Positions 52,762 to 60,464 of a DNA stretch of 64,000 nucleotides are shown piece by piece. The DNA comes from a bacterium. Its GTDB lineage: Bacteria; Bacteroidota; Ignavibacteria; SZUA-365. A program made the translations under genes and the position numbers. The DNA lies in the NCBI GenBank assembly GCA_020444325.1, contig JAHLLD010000005.1, positions 285,910 to 349,909 on the forward strand, in the 5' to 3' direction. Position 1 is the stretch's first letter. Each line of letters starts with the position of its first letter. Under the pieces are notes generated by a model, which did no database searches, was not told the DNA's origin, and saw only the letters and a list, made by a program, of their open reading frames with translations.

Positions 52762-52821
52762 GGAATGATGGAAAAATGGAAATATGGCATCGGGCGCATG
52801 TTTCCATTTTTCATTCATTCC
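52762..52821. repeat. GGAATGATGGAAA-word palindrome
   Basis: Arms GGAATGATGGAAAAATGGAAA (52762-52782) and its near-complement at 52801-52821 match at about 19 of 21 positions. It is related in wording to the second palindrome at 49444-49508. It lies in the 277-nt gap upstream of the small T9SS gene and downstream of the first beta-helix gene, which otherwise holds only a terminator. Confidence 0.75.
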
Positions 52822-52834
52822 ATCTTTTTATCAT

Positions 52835-52876
52835 CGGCAAAGGCCCCGGGCAACTGAATACCCGGGGCCTTTGCCG
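52835..52876 (-). terminator. Terminator of the first beta-helix protein gene
   Basis: A 16-bp perfect stem (CGGCAAAGGCCCCGGG / CCCGGGGCCTTTGCCG) with a 10-nt loop. Nearly the same hairpin and flanking bases follow the third paralog at 60403-60436. Confidence 0.85.
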
Positions 52877-52900
52877 TAAGTCAGGAGATAGCGCGGGAGC

Positions 52901-55900
52901 TTATTTGCTCAGCACCATCTTGATGGTCTTCGTGAAGCTCATGCCCGACTCGGCGCCGGTCATGGTCACGCTTGCGATGTACGTGCCGCTCGAAAGCTGT
53001 GAGCCATCGAACTGTACCTCATGCAGACCCTGGTCCACGTTGCCGTTGACCAGTTCCGCCACCTGACGACCAAGAGCGTCGGTCACGACCAGGCGCACAT
53101 GCGACTGCTCGGGTACCGCGAACTTGATCATCGTCGACGGATTGAAGGGGTTCGGATAGTTCTGATCCATCGCGAAGCTGGCTGCGGTCGGTGTACCGGC
53201 CTTCGGCGTGCCACCGTACCATGGCGTCGTCTGCGCCCAGTTCAGCTTCATGGCGATGTAATCCATGTTGTTGACAACACCGTTTCCGTCCGTATCCATG
53301 TAGCAACCCTCAGGCGTGTACCACGGAGCGGCTGCCTGCGGTTTCCATTCGATGTACGTGAACGGATTCGTCTCGGAATCGGCCTGGTAACGCGCGGGAC
53401 CGCTCAGCCAGGTGGCGCGGAGATTGGCGTTGAAGATGTAGAGGTTCAGTTCACGGCGGTCAACATACGTGACCACACCGTCGTTGTTCACATCACCCGG
53501 CCAGACAACGCACGGCTGCTGTCCTTCGCCCACGATGAGCAGGGCCGAAGGATACGGCATGTAATCGCGGTAGGCGTCGCAGCTGTTCTTCGTCCAGAAG
53601 TTCACCTCGATCTTGTAGGTGCCCGCCTGGAGCGAAGACGGCAGGTTGATGTACTGAATGCCATCGAGCGTGATGCCATACTGTTTCTGTGCCGTCAGCT
53701 GCGTCTGATACGCAAGCTGCTCGCTGGGGATGGAGTAGAAGCTCACGGTCATCGTGATCGTGGCGTCGAAATCGGGGAAGGCCACCGAGTAATGCACACC
53801 GATGCTGCCCGGTGCTTCGGCGTAGGCGGCAGGATACCCCTGTCCGTCAACAAAGTCGTAATTGACCGAGCCCGGCGTGATGTAGCAGGCTTCGTCAGCG
53901 CCCATGTAGGGCTGAATACGATCTTCACCATCGATATCGTCTGTCACCTGGGTGAGAAGTGTACCGAAGAGATCGGTGTCGTCTTCCGAAGGCGATGTCA
54001 GGTGCAGGTCTCCTGTGTACATGTCCTTGAAGGAAACGGTTTTGGAAATGGAGTTGGCGTCCATACCGGAGGCACCCTGCAGGGCTCCGAGGCTGGCGCG
54101 GGATCCACCCCAGTACACGAAGTTGTTACCAGCCGTGTAGAACAGGTTATAATCGGATCCATTGATGTATCCGTTGCCGTTCACGTACCAGGCATAGCCG
54201 TCGCCCGTGTGGTAGAACATGTTGTTGTAGAACTCGCTGCCCTGGGCGTAGTACGAGTACACGGCGTAGCTGCTCGTATAGTTCGAGTTGATATGTACTG
54301 TGTTATGGGCAAACAGCGTGTTGTAGTCACGATAGCCGTAGATACCGTAGTACGTACGTGTGGTCGTATTCAGGATGGAGATCATGTTGTTGGCGAAGAT
54401 GGAGTTACCCGACTGGTAGTAGTTCTCGTAGTAGAAATACACACCGTAGGCATATGCGCCACCGTCGGAATAGATCATATTCCGTTCGATCTGCGAATCA
54501 TAACCGTAGTAGAAGGAGCAGGGATAGTGGTATGTATACGTGTTCGTCGGCTCCTGGTAGATCTTGTTGTCGAGGAACTTGATCTTTCCGAGATACACGC
54601 CATAGTAGGGGCGATAGTACTGACCGGTAAACTCGTTGCCCTGGATGAGGTTGTCATCCTCGGTCGAGGTCGTTCCGCCGCCGTACATGTACATGCCGTA
54701 GGAACCTTCGCGGATACCGCAGTTGAGGAAAGTTGTACGGTCGTTATTCGTACCGGTATTCGAGTACACAACAGCGACATACGTCGATGTGGAATTCACG
54801 TTTGGTGAAATAAGCTCGAGATTGTCAAACGTGCAATCCGTAGACGCACCGTCGAAATAAATGACGCGTCCGTACGAATTGTTGGTCGCTTCCATGGTCA
54901 TGTTCTTGAAGGTCACGAACTTGGCGGAACCCAGTGCGACGATATAGTTGTCGCCTGTGCCGCTTGCATTCCAGACCAGCTCGACATCCGCCTTGTTCCC
55001 GGTTTCGGACTGGAAGGTGATGGTGTTGATGGCGGAGGCGCCGTCAATACCCTGCAGACCGATTTGCTCATTGTACGTTCCGGAGCGGACGTTGAATACC
55101 ACCGGACCGCATACGCCGTACTGGTTGAGATCCGCCACTGCGGAGGCGAAGTCGGAATAATCCGGTGACGCGCCACCGAGGGTGAACGTGCCGCTGAGGG
55201 CCGGCTGAACTGTTACGTCAAGGGAATCGTTGGCGGAGAAGCTGTCGTTGGTGTTATTCGGGTTTGAAGTCCATGCGACGATGTGCACAGGCACGCCGGC
55301 GGCGAAGTTATGCGATCCAAGGGTGATCGTTGCGTCAGCCAGTGTCGGCATCGGTGTTGTGTAATTGATCGCCGTCTGCGGCACGCCGTTGAGCGACCAG
55401 TTAATGGTCACACTGTTGAGCGTGTTCGTCCCGAAGTTTTTAAGATTGACTTTGATGTCCTGCTGCCCGGCGCAGAAATTCACCGGGGAGAGCAGCTTCG
55501 AGATGCCTGCATCGTCGGGCAGCGCCGGCGACATGTCGATTCCAAAGCTGTAGCGGGCATAGTCAGCACCGTATCCGCCAGTCGCGGAACAAGAGGATCC
55601 TCCGTAAATACGGCGATATCCGCCACCACTGGTGTTGTAATAACGCACGTAGAAGCCGCCACTGTATCCATCCTGACAGATATTCACAATCAGAGCCTGG
55701 CTCGGATTGTAATAGAACGGCGTCTGCAGTGTGATACCAATCCAGTCGTTTGTGTTTCCGCTGGCCAGCGTGGTGCTGGAGGCATTATAGCAGGTGGTCA
55801 GACCAGTCGTGAACGTTGTTGTGTACGGAAAACTCGTCGTCGTGCTCTGTCCGAGCTTCACGGTCAGGTTCGTGAACGTCGGGTTGGTGGTTGAGTTTCC

Positions 55901-56146
55901 ACGCTTGAACCAGATTTTGGTAATGTTTCCGGAGTAAGCGCCGGTGAACTCGTTCGCCAGGTAGTGATGCTCGGTGTGAGGAGAAGTTGTTGTCGAGAAG
56001 GGAAAAACATTCGTTCCCGAAGCATTATCTACATAATACTGCGGTGTTTGCGCCTGGGAAACGAACGTCCCCAGAAGGAGGAAGACGCTGACCGCGAGTC
56101 CGCGGATAAGCATCGACCGTGGGTTGGTCTGTAGCGTTTGAGACAT
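52901..56146 (-). CDS. T9SS-secreted parallel beta-helix protein with dockerin-like loops (paralog 1 of 3)
   Basis: The ATG at 56146 has GAGGTA upstream, as do both paralogs, and gives 1,081 residues, exactly the length of paralog 2. Order: signal peptide (to VSQAQ), N-terminal beta domain (YYVDNASGTNVFPF ... GYRRIYGG), CARDB-like Ig domain at about 215-315 (SPVNFCAGQQDIKVNLKNFG), a Tyr-rich right-handed parallel beta-helix at about 325-720 (GPVVFNVRSGTYNEQI, FTGQYYRPYYGVYLGKIKFL), a linking Ig-like domain, a pair of EF-hand/dockerin-like calcium loops at about 880-960 (DVNNDGVVTYVDRREL, DTDGNGVVNNMDYIAMKLNW) and a T9SS type A sorting domain (NYPNPFNPSTMIKF ... TKTIKMVLSK). Likely an adhesin or surface-attached carbohydrate-related protein; no catalytic motif is evident. 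Confidence 0.85.
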   Translation of the reverse strand: MSQTLQTNPRSMLIRGLAVSVFLLLGTFVSQAQTPQYYVDNASGTNVFPFSTTTSPHTEHHYLANEFTGAYSGNITKIWFKRGNSTTNPTFTNLTVKLGQSTTTSFPYTTTFTTGLTTCYNASSTTLASGNTNDWIGITLQTPFYYNPSQALIVNICQDGYSGGFYVRYYNTSGGGYRRIYGGSSCSATGGYGADYARYSFGIDMSPALPDDAGISKLLSPVNFCAGQQDIKVNLKNFGTNTLNSVTINWSLNGVPQTAINYTTPMPTLADATITLGSHNFAAGVPVHIVAWTSNPNNTNDSFSANDSLDVTVQPALSGTFTLGGASPDYSDFASAVADLNQYGVCGPVVFNVRSGTYNEQIGLQGIDGASAINTITFQSETGNKADVELVWNASGTGDNYIVALGSAKFVTFKNMTMEATNNSYGRVIYFDGASTDCTFDNLELISPNVNSTSTYVAVVYSNTGTNNDRTTFLNCGIREGSYGMYMYGGGTTSTEDDNLIQGNEFTGQYYRPYYGVYLGKIKFLDNKIYQEPTNTYTYHYPCSFYYGYDSQIERNMIYSDGGAYAYGVYFYYENYYQSGNSIFANNMISILNTTTRTYYGIYGYRDYNTLFAHNTVHINSNYTSSYAVYSYYAQGSEFYNNMFYHTGDGYAWYVNGNGYINGSDYNLFYTAGNNFVYWGGSRASLGALQGASGMDANSISKTVSFKDMYTGDLHLTSPSEDDTDLFGTLLTQVTDDIDGEDRIQPYMGADEACYITPGSVNYDFVDGQGYPAAYAEAPGSIGVHYSVAFPDFDATITMTVSFYSIPSEQLAYQTQLTAQKQYGITLDGIQYINLPSSLQAGTYKIEVNFWTKNSCDAYRDYMPYPSALLIVGEGQQPCVVWPGDVNNDGVVTYVDRRELNLYIFNANLRATWLSGPARYQADSETNPFTYIEWKPQAAAPWYTPEGCYMDTDGNGVVNNMDYIAMKLNWAQTTPWYGGTPKAGTPTAASFAMDQNYPNPFNPSTMIKFAVPEQSHVRLVVTDALGRQVAELVNGNVDQGLHEVQFDGSQLSSGTYIASVTMTGAESGMSFTKTIKMVLSK

Positions 56147-56587
56147 CCTGTACCTCATATTTACTGGTGGGACACTGCGTGATTGTTCTATGTTGTCTCT
56201 GGAATGCGGTAGGAGGTGGGACTCCGATGCATTGAGTAATTACTGGCATTCTCCGTGGATGGTTATCGCGTCTTGCCTCTGACAGCAGGCCTGTCTGGTT
56301 GTGGCTAAGCTGGATACCTGGGCAACAACAGGGATTGACACTATCACTACGGCGTGATATCGCCAATCCAATCATCATTTCCGTTCCATCAACCTGGCAG
56401 ATTGAGTTGTCTGCCTCTATTGTCAGATCGCAGCTGTCTGTAGCTAGTGAATAAAAGATACAGTGAAAAGTAGCATTATGTCAACCGGAATCGGTTTTTA
56501 CGTGCATTTTTTTCACAGTGTGAATAATGGGCATGCAGGTGGGGAAATTTGAGGGGAAAATGGGGGTATTGTGAAGCAAGTGCCAAA
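56147..56587. other. Long leader and promoter region of beta-helix paralog 1
   Basis: About 440 nt without a gene. The first 310 nt next to the start codon would be an untranslated leader if the promoter at 56455-56484 is used. A small hairpin GGCAGA...TCTGCC lies near 56396-56415. The stretch 56440-56530 is AT-rich. Confidence 0.55.
56455..56484 (-). promoter_or_regulatory. Probable promoter of beta-helix paralog 1
   Basis: On the minus strand TTGACA (56484-56479), 18-nt spacer, TATCTT (56460-56455). It lies about 310 nt upstream of the start codon. Confidence 0.5.
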
Positions 56588-56619
56588 AAACCGGGTCCCT
56601 GTTACTGGGGACCCGGTTT
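56588..56619 (-). terminator. Second of two tandem hairpins after beta-helix paralog 2
   Basis: A 12-bp perfect stem AAACCGGGTCCC / GGGACCCGGTTT with an 8-nt loop, with T-rich flank on the minus strand side. Confidence 0.8.
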
Positions 56620-56640
56620 CAATGAGGTATAGCTAATAAT

Positions 56641-56680
56641 GATCGAGGCCCTGTTCAGGAGAATGAACAGGGCCTCGATC
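56641..56680 (-). terminator. First of two tandem hairpins after beta-helix paralog 2
   Basis: A 17-bp perfect stem GATCGAGGCCCTGTTCA / TGAACAGGGCCTCGATC with a 6-nt loop, 28 nt past the stop codon. Together with the hairpin at 56588-56619 it isolates paralog 2 from paralog 1. Confidence 0.8.
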
Positions 56681-56707
56681 AAGAAGTCAGCTGTGAGCAG
56701 CGGGAGC

Positions 56708-59700
56708 TTATTTATTCAGCGCCATCTTGATGGTTTTGGTGAAGCTCATGCCGGATTCGATACCGGTCATGGTCACGGTTGCGATGTAGGTACCGGTGCT
56801 CAGGTCACTGGCATCGAAGAGTACATCGTGAATTCCCTGGGCTTTGTTGTCGTTAACCAGTTCCGCCACCTGACGACCAAGAGCGTCGGTCACGACCAGG
56901 CGCACATGCGACTGCTCGGGAACCGCGAAGCGAATCGTCGTCGACGGATTGAAGGGGTTCGGGTAGTTCTGATCCATCGCGAAGCTGGCTGCGGCAGGAG
57001 CGCCCGACTTCGGCGTGCCGCCGTAGTACGGAGTCGTCTGTGCCCAGTTCAGCTTCATGGCGATGTAGTCCATGTTATTGACAACGCCGTTTCCGTCAGT
57101 ATCCATGTAGCAACCCTCCGGTGTGTACCACGGGGCGGCTGCCTGCGGTTTCCATTCGATATACGTGAACGGATTCGTCTCGGAATCAGCCTGGTAACGC
57201 GCGGGACCGTTGAGCCAGGACGTACGGAGATTGGCGTTGTAGATGTAAAGATTCAGTTCGCGGCGATCAACGTAGGTCACGATGCCATCGTTGTTGACAT
57301 CACCCGGCCAGACGACGCACGGCAGTTGTCCTTCACCGACGAGGAGCAGGGCCGTGGGATACGGCATGTAATCGCGATATGCGTCACAGCTGTTCTTCGT
57401 CCAGAACACCACTTCAATCTTGTAGGTGCCGGGCTGGAGGGAGGGAGGAAGTGTGATGTACTGAATGCCGTCGAGATTGACGCCGTATTGCTTCTGCGCG
57501 GTAAGCATTGTGGAATAGACAAGCTGCTCAGAAGGAATGGCATAGAAATTCACCGTCATGTTGATGGTTGCATCGTACTCAGGGAAGGCCACCGAGTAAT
57601 GCACACCAATGCTGCCGGGTGCTTCGGCGTAGGCGGCAGGGTAACCCTGTCCGTCGACGAAGTCATAGTTGACCGAGCCCGGCGTGATGTAGCAGGCTTC
57701 GTCCGCACCCATGTACGGCTGAATGCGCACTTCGCCGTCAATATCGTCGGTGACCTGGGGAAGAAGCATCCCGAACAGGTCCGTGTCATCCTCCGAGGGC
57801 GAGGTCAGGTGCATATCGCCACCGTACAGGTCCTTGAACGACACAATTTTGCTGATGGAATTCGCATTCATTCCGCTGGCGGCCTGGAAGGCCGCGAGGT
57901 CGGTGCGTGCACCGCCCCAGTAGGCGATGTAGGTGCCGTTCGTATACCAGTTGTTGTAATCCATGGCAGACACGTATCCGTTGCCGACTTCATACCAGCA
58001 ATATCCTGCACCCGTCTGATGCATGATATTATTGTAGATCTGGCTTCCGTTGGCATACGGGGCATAGACGAGGTAGCTGCTGGCATACGGCGTGTTGCTG
58101 TGGAAGGTGTTGTGCGCGAACAGGGTGTTGTTCATCTGATACGCGTACATGCCATAATACACCTGCGGACAGTCGAGCAAGTCAACCATGTTGTTCACGA
58201 AGCGGGAGTTGCCGCTCTGGTAGTAATTCTCGTAATAGAAGTACACACCGTAGCAGTAGGTGCCGCCGTAGGAAATGATCTTGTTGCGTTCGACCTGGGA
58301 ATCGTATCCGTAATAGAAGGCCACGGGGTAGTGGTAGGTGTACGTGTTGTTCGCGTCCTGGATAACGGTATTGTCAAGGAACTTGATCTTTCCGAGATAA
58401 TAACCGTAGTAGGGACGATAGTACTGACCGGTGAATTCACAGCCCTGGATGAGGACGTCATCTTCGGTGCTCGTCGTGCCGCTGCCGTACATGTACATAC
58501 CATATCCACCCTCACGGAAACCGCAGTTGATGAAGCTGGTACGATGGTTGAGTGTGCCGGTATTCGAGCAGACTGGGGCGAGATAGTTGGAGGTCGAATT
58601 GACGTCAGGAGCGATGAGCTCGAGGTTTTCGAAGGTACAGTCGGTGGAACCACCATCGAGGAACACCACGATGCCGTACGAAGTGTTGGTCGCACGCATG
58701 GTCATGTTTCTGAATGTCACAAATTTTGAGGATCCCATGGCGACGACATAGTTATCGCCGGTGCCACTTGCGTTCCAGATGATTTCGACATCTGTCTTGT
58801 TTCCAGTCTCGGACTGGAATGTGACCGTATTGATGGACGAGGTACCGGCGATGTCCTGCAGTCCGATCTGCTCATTGTACGTTCCGGAGCGGATGTTGAA
58901 GACGACGGGACCGCACACACCGAACTGATTCAGGTCAGCTACCGCAGCGGCGAAGTTGGTGTAATCCGGGGATGCTCCACCGATGGTGAAGGTGCCGCTC
59001 AGTGCAGGCTGCACCGTCACGTCGAGCGAGTCATTGGCTGAGAAACTATCATTTGTGTTGTTCGGATTGCTGGTCCATGCCACGATGTGCACGGGCACAC
59101 CAGCTGCGAAGTTCTGGGAACCGAGGGTGATGGTCGCATCGCCGAGCGTCGGCATCGGTGTCGTGTAGTTGATGGGTGTCTGCGGTACGCCGTTCAGCGA
59201 CCAGTTAACCGTGACACTGTTCAACGTGTTCGTACCATAATTCTTCAGGTTAACCTGGATGGGATGCGTGCCGGCGCAGAAGTTCACTGGACTCAGTAGC
59301 TCGGAGATACCAGCGTCATCAGGCAGTGCCGGCGACATATCCACACCGAAGGCATAGCGGGAATAATCCGAACCAGATCCGCCCGTTGAAGAACATCCGG
59401 CTCCGCCGTAGATACGGCGATATCCACCGGTGCTTGCGCTGTAATAGCGAACGTAGAAGCCGGTCGAATACCCATCATGACAGATAGTCACGATAAGTGA
59501 CTGGCTGGGATTATAGTAAAACGGAGTCTGCAGCGTGATGGGAATCCAGTCATCGATCGCACCGCTGGGCAGTGTCACCGACGAAGCATAGTATACGGTG
59601 GAAAGTCCCGTGGCAAATGTTGTCGTATATGGGAAGTTTGTTGTCGTGCTCTGTCCGAGCTTCACAGTAAGATTCGTGTACGTCGGGTTGGTGGTGGCAT

Positions 59701-59953
59701 TGCCACGCTTGAAGTAAATCTTCGTGATGTTCCCAGGATACGCGCCGGTAAGCTCATTGGGAATATAATTATGCTGCGTATGGGAGGAGGTTGTCGTCGC
59801 GAAGGGATAAACGTTGGTGCCTGTTGCCTGATCGCAGTAGTACTGCGGCGTCTGAGCGAACAGAGTCCCACTCATGATGAGCAGTGCTGCAAACAGTGAT
59901 GGCCACCTGCGCCAGCGACTGCCGTACCGCGGGATCGGTAATAGTTGCTTCAT
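56708..59953 (-). CDS. T9SS-secreted parallel beta-helix protein with dockerin-like loops (paralog 2 of 3)
   Basis: The ATG at 59953 (GAGGTA upstream) gives 1,081 residues; an open frame extends upstream to 60112 but lacks signal-peptide character. Domain order equals paralog 1: signal peptide (MKQLLPIPRYGSRWRRWPSL then a hydrophobic core to LFAQ), N-terminal beta domain, CARDB-like domain (SPVNFCAGTHPIQVNLKNYG), Tyr-rich beta-helix (VLIQGCEFTGQYYRPYYGYY, AFYYGYDSQVERNKI), Ig-like linker, two dockerin-like calcium loops (DVNNDGIVTYVDRREL, DTDGNGVVNNMDYIAMKLNW) and T9SS sorting domain (NYPNPFNPSTTIRF ... TKTIKMALNK). The N-terminal third is near-identical to paralog 1, while the central helix is near-identical to paralog 3, so the protein is a mosaic. 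Two terminators follow it. Confidence 0.85.
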   Translation of the reverse strand: MKQLLPIPRYGSRWRRWPSLFAALLIMSGTLFAQTPQYYCDQATGTNVYPFATTTSSHTQHNYIPNELTGAYPGNITKIYFKRGNATTNPTYTNLTVKLGQSTTTNFPYTTTFATGLSTVYYASSVTLPSGAIDDWIPITLQTPFYYNPSQSLIVTICHDGYSTGFYVRYYSASTGGYRRIYGGAGCSSTGGSGSDYSRYAFGVDMSPALPDDAGISELLSPVNFCAGTHPIQVNLKNYGTNTLNSVTVNWSLNGVPQTPINYTTPMPTLGDATITLGSQNFAAGVPVHIVAWTSNPNNTNDSFSANDSLDVTVQPALSGTFTIGGASPDYTNFAAAVADLNQFGVCGPVVFNIRSGTYNEQIGLQDIAGTSSINTVTFQSETGNKTDVEIIWNASGTGDNYVVAMGSSKFVTFRNMTMRATNTSYGIVVFLDGGSTDCTFENLELIAPDVNSTSNYLAPVCSNTGTLNHRTSFINCGFREGGYGMYMYGSGTTSTEDDVLIQGCEFTGQYYRPYYGYYLGKIKFLDNTVIQDANNTYTYHYPVAFYYGYDSQVERNKIISYGGTYCYGVYFYYENYYQSGNSRFVNNMVDLLDCPQVYYGMYAYQMNNTLFAHNTFHSNTPYASSYLVYAPYANGSQIYNNIMHQTGAGYCWYEVGNGYVSAMDYNNWYTNGTYIAYWGGARTDLAAFQAASGMNANSISKIVSFKDLYGGDMHLTSPSEDDTDLFGMLLPQVTDDIDGEVRIQPYMGADEACYITPGSVNYDFVDGQGYPAAYAEAPGSIGVHYSVAFPEYDATINMTVNFYAIPSEQLVYSTMLTAQKQYGVNLDGIQYITLPPSLQPGTYKIEVVFWTKNSCDAYRDYMPYPTALLLVGEGQLPCVVWPGDVNNDGIVTYVDRRELNLYIYNANLRTSWLNGPARYQADSETNPFTYIEWKPQAAAPWYTPEGCYMDTDGNGVVNNMDYIAMKLNWAQTTPYYGGTPKSGAPAAASFAMDQNYPNPFNPSTTIRFAVPEQSHVRLVVTDALGRQVAELVNDNKAQGIHDVLFDASDLSTGTYIATVTMTGIESGMSFTKTIKMALNK

Positions 59954-60141
59954 GGAATACCTCGTGGATATGGATGTGGAATGGATCTGCGTTGGTCTGC
60001 AGGTAGAATACAAATGGTGCTTTGGAACAGGCCTTGGACAGGACGCCATTCTCCGCACTCCTTTCGTAGCAACTGGTTGGGTTGGAAGTATATCTATGAA
60101 AATGCTCGGCACGCGCCGCCGTCAGTGCTTCCGTGTATCAG

Positions 60142-60194
60142 CATTCCCGGTATCCCGCTGTTGGACAGCGGTCTGAGTAAGTATACCGGGAATG
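60142..60194. promoter_or_regulatory. Two-level hairpin in the leader of beta-helix paralog 2
   Basis: An outer 12-bp perfect stem CATTCCCGGTAT (60142-60153) / ATACCGGGAATG (60183-60194) encloses an inner 6-bp stem CCGCTG / CAGCGG (60155-60171). It lies within the predicted transcript leader, so it may act at the RNA level; it might also be just another intergenic palindrome. Confidence 0.5.
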
Positions 60195-60248
60195 TGATGA
60201 CACTGCTTGAGGTCCGAAACAACTGGATCCATCAATTAAAGATGCGCG

Positions 60249-60278
60249 AATATACACCGTGACGATTCCCCCAGTCAA
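60249..60278 (-). promoter_or_regulatory. Probable promoter of beta-helix paralog 2
   Basis: On the minus strand TTGACT (60278-60273), 18-nt spacer, TATATT (60254-60249), about 295 nt upstream of the start codon. Confidence 0.5.
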
Positions 60279-60343
60279 TGGCCTTATTTTCACGCTGTGC
60301 CACCCGTTCACGCGACATTCCGCCCGTCCGTAATGCCCGGTGT

Positions 60344-60394
60344 GCCCTCGGGGCACAACAGCCCTCGGGGCACAACAGCCCTCGGGGCACAACA
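60344..60394. repeat. Three perfect 17-bp tandem repeats
   Basis: GCCCTCGGGGCACAACA is repeated three times without a gap (60344-60360, 60361-60377, 60378-60394). Each unit, with the preceding base context, contains the small dyad TGCCCTCGGGGCA or a shortened form. It abuts the terminator of paralog 3. Confidence 0.92.
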
Positions 60395-60402
60395 TATACG
60401 GC

Positions 60403-60436
60403 AAAGGCCCCGGGCAATTGAATGCCCGGGGCCTTT
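60403..60436 (-). terminator. Terminator of beta-helix paralog 3
   Basis: A 14-bp perfect stem AAAGGCCCCGGGCA / TGCCCGGGGCCTTT with a 6-nt loop. The hairpin and the following GTAAGTCAGGAGA bases are almost the same as those after paralog 1 at 52835-52890. Confidence 0.88.
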
Positions 60437-60464
60437 ACGGTAAGTCAGGAGACAGCGCGGGAGC

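Larger units (their letters stand above)
59954..60402. other. Leader/promoter region of beta-helix paralog 2 and 17-bp tandem repeats
   Basis: No gene is seen. Contents: a leader of about 290 nt with a two-level hairpin (60142-60194), a probable promoter (60249-60278) and three tandem 17-bp repeats (60344-60394). Confidence 0.6.

Noticed and set aside
60232..60417. Cys/Pro-rich small peptide gene across the 17-bp repeats
   Set aside because: It arises from translating the tandem repeats; 17 is not a multiple of three, so no conserved peptide repeat is maintained.
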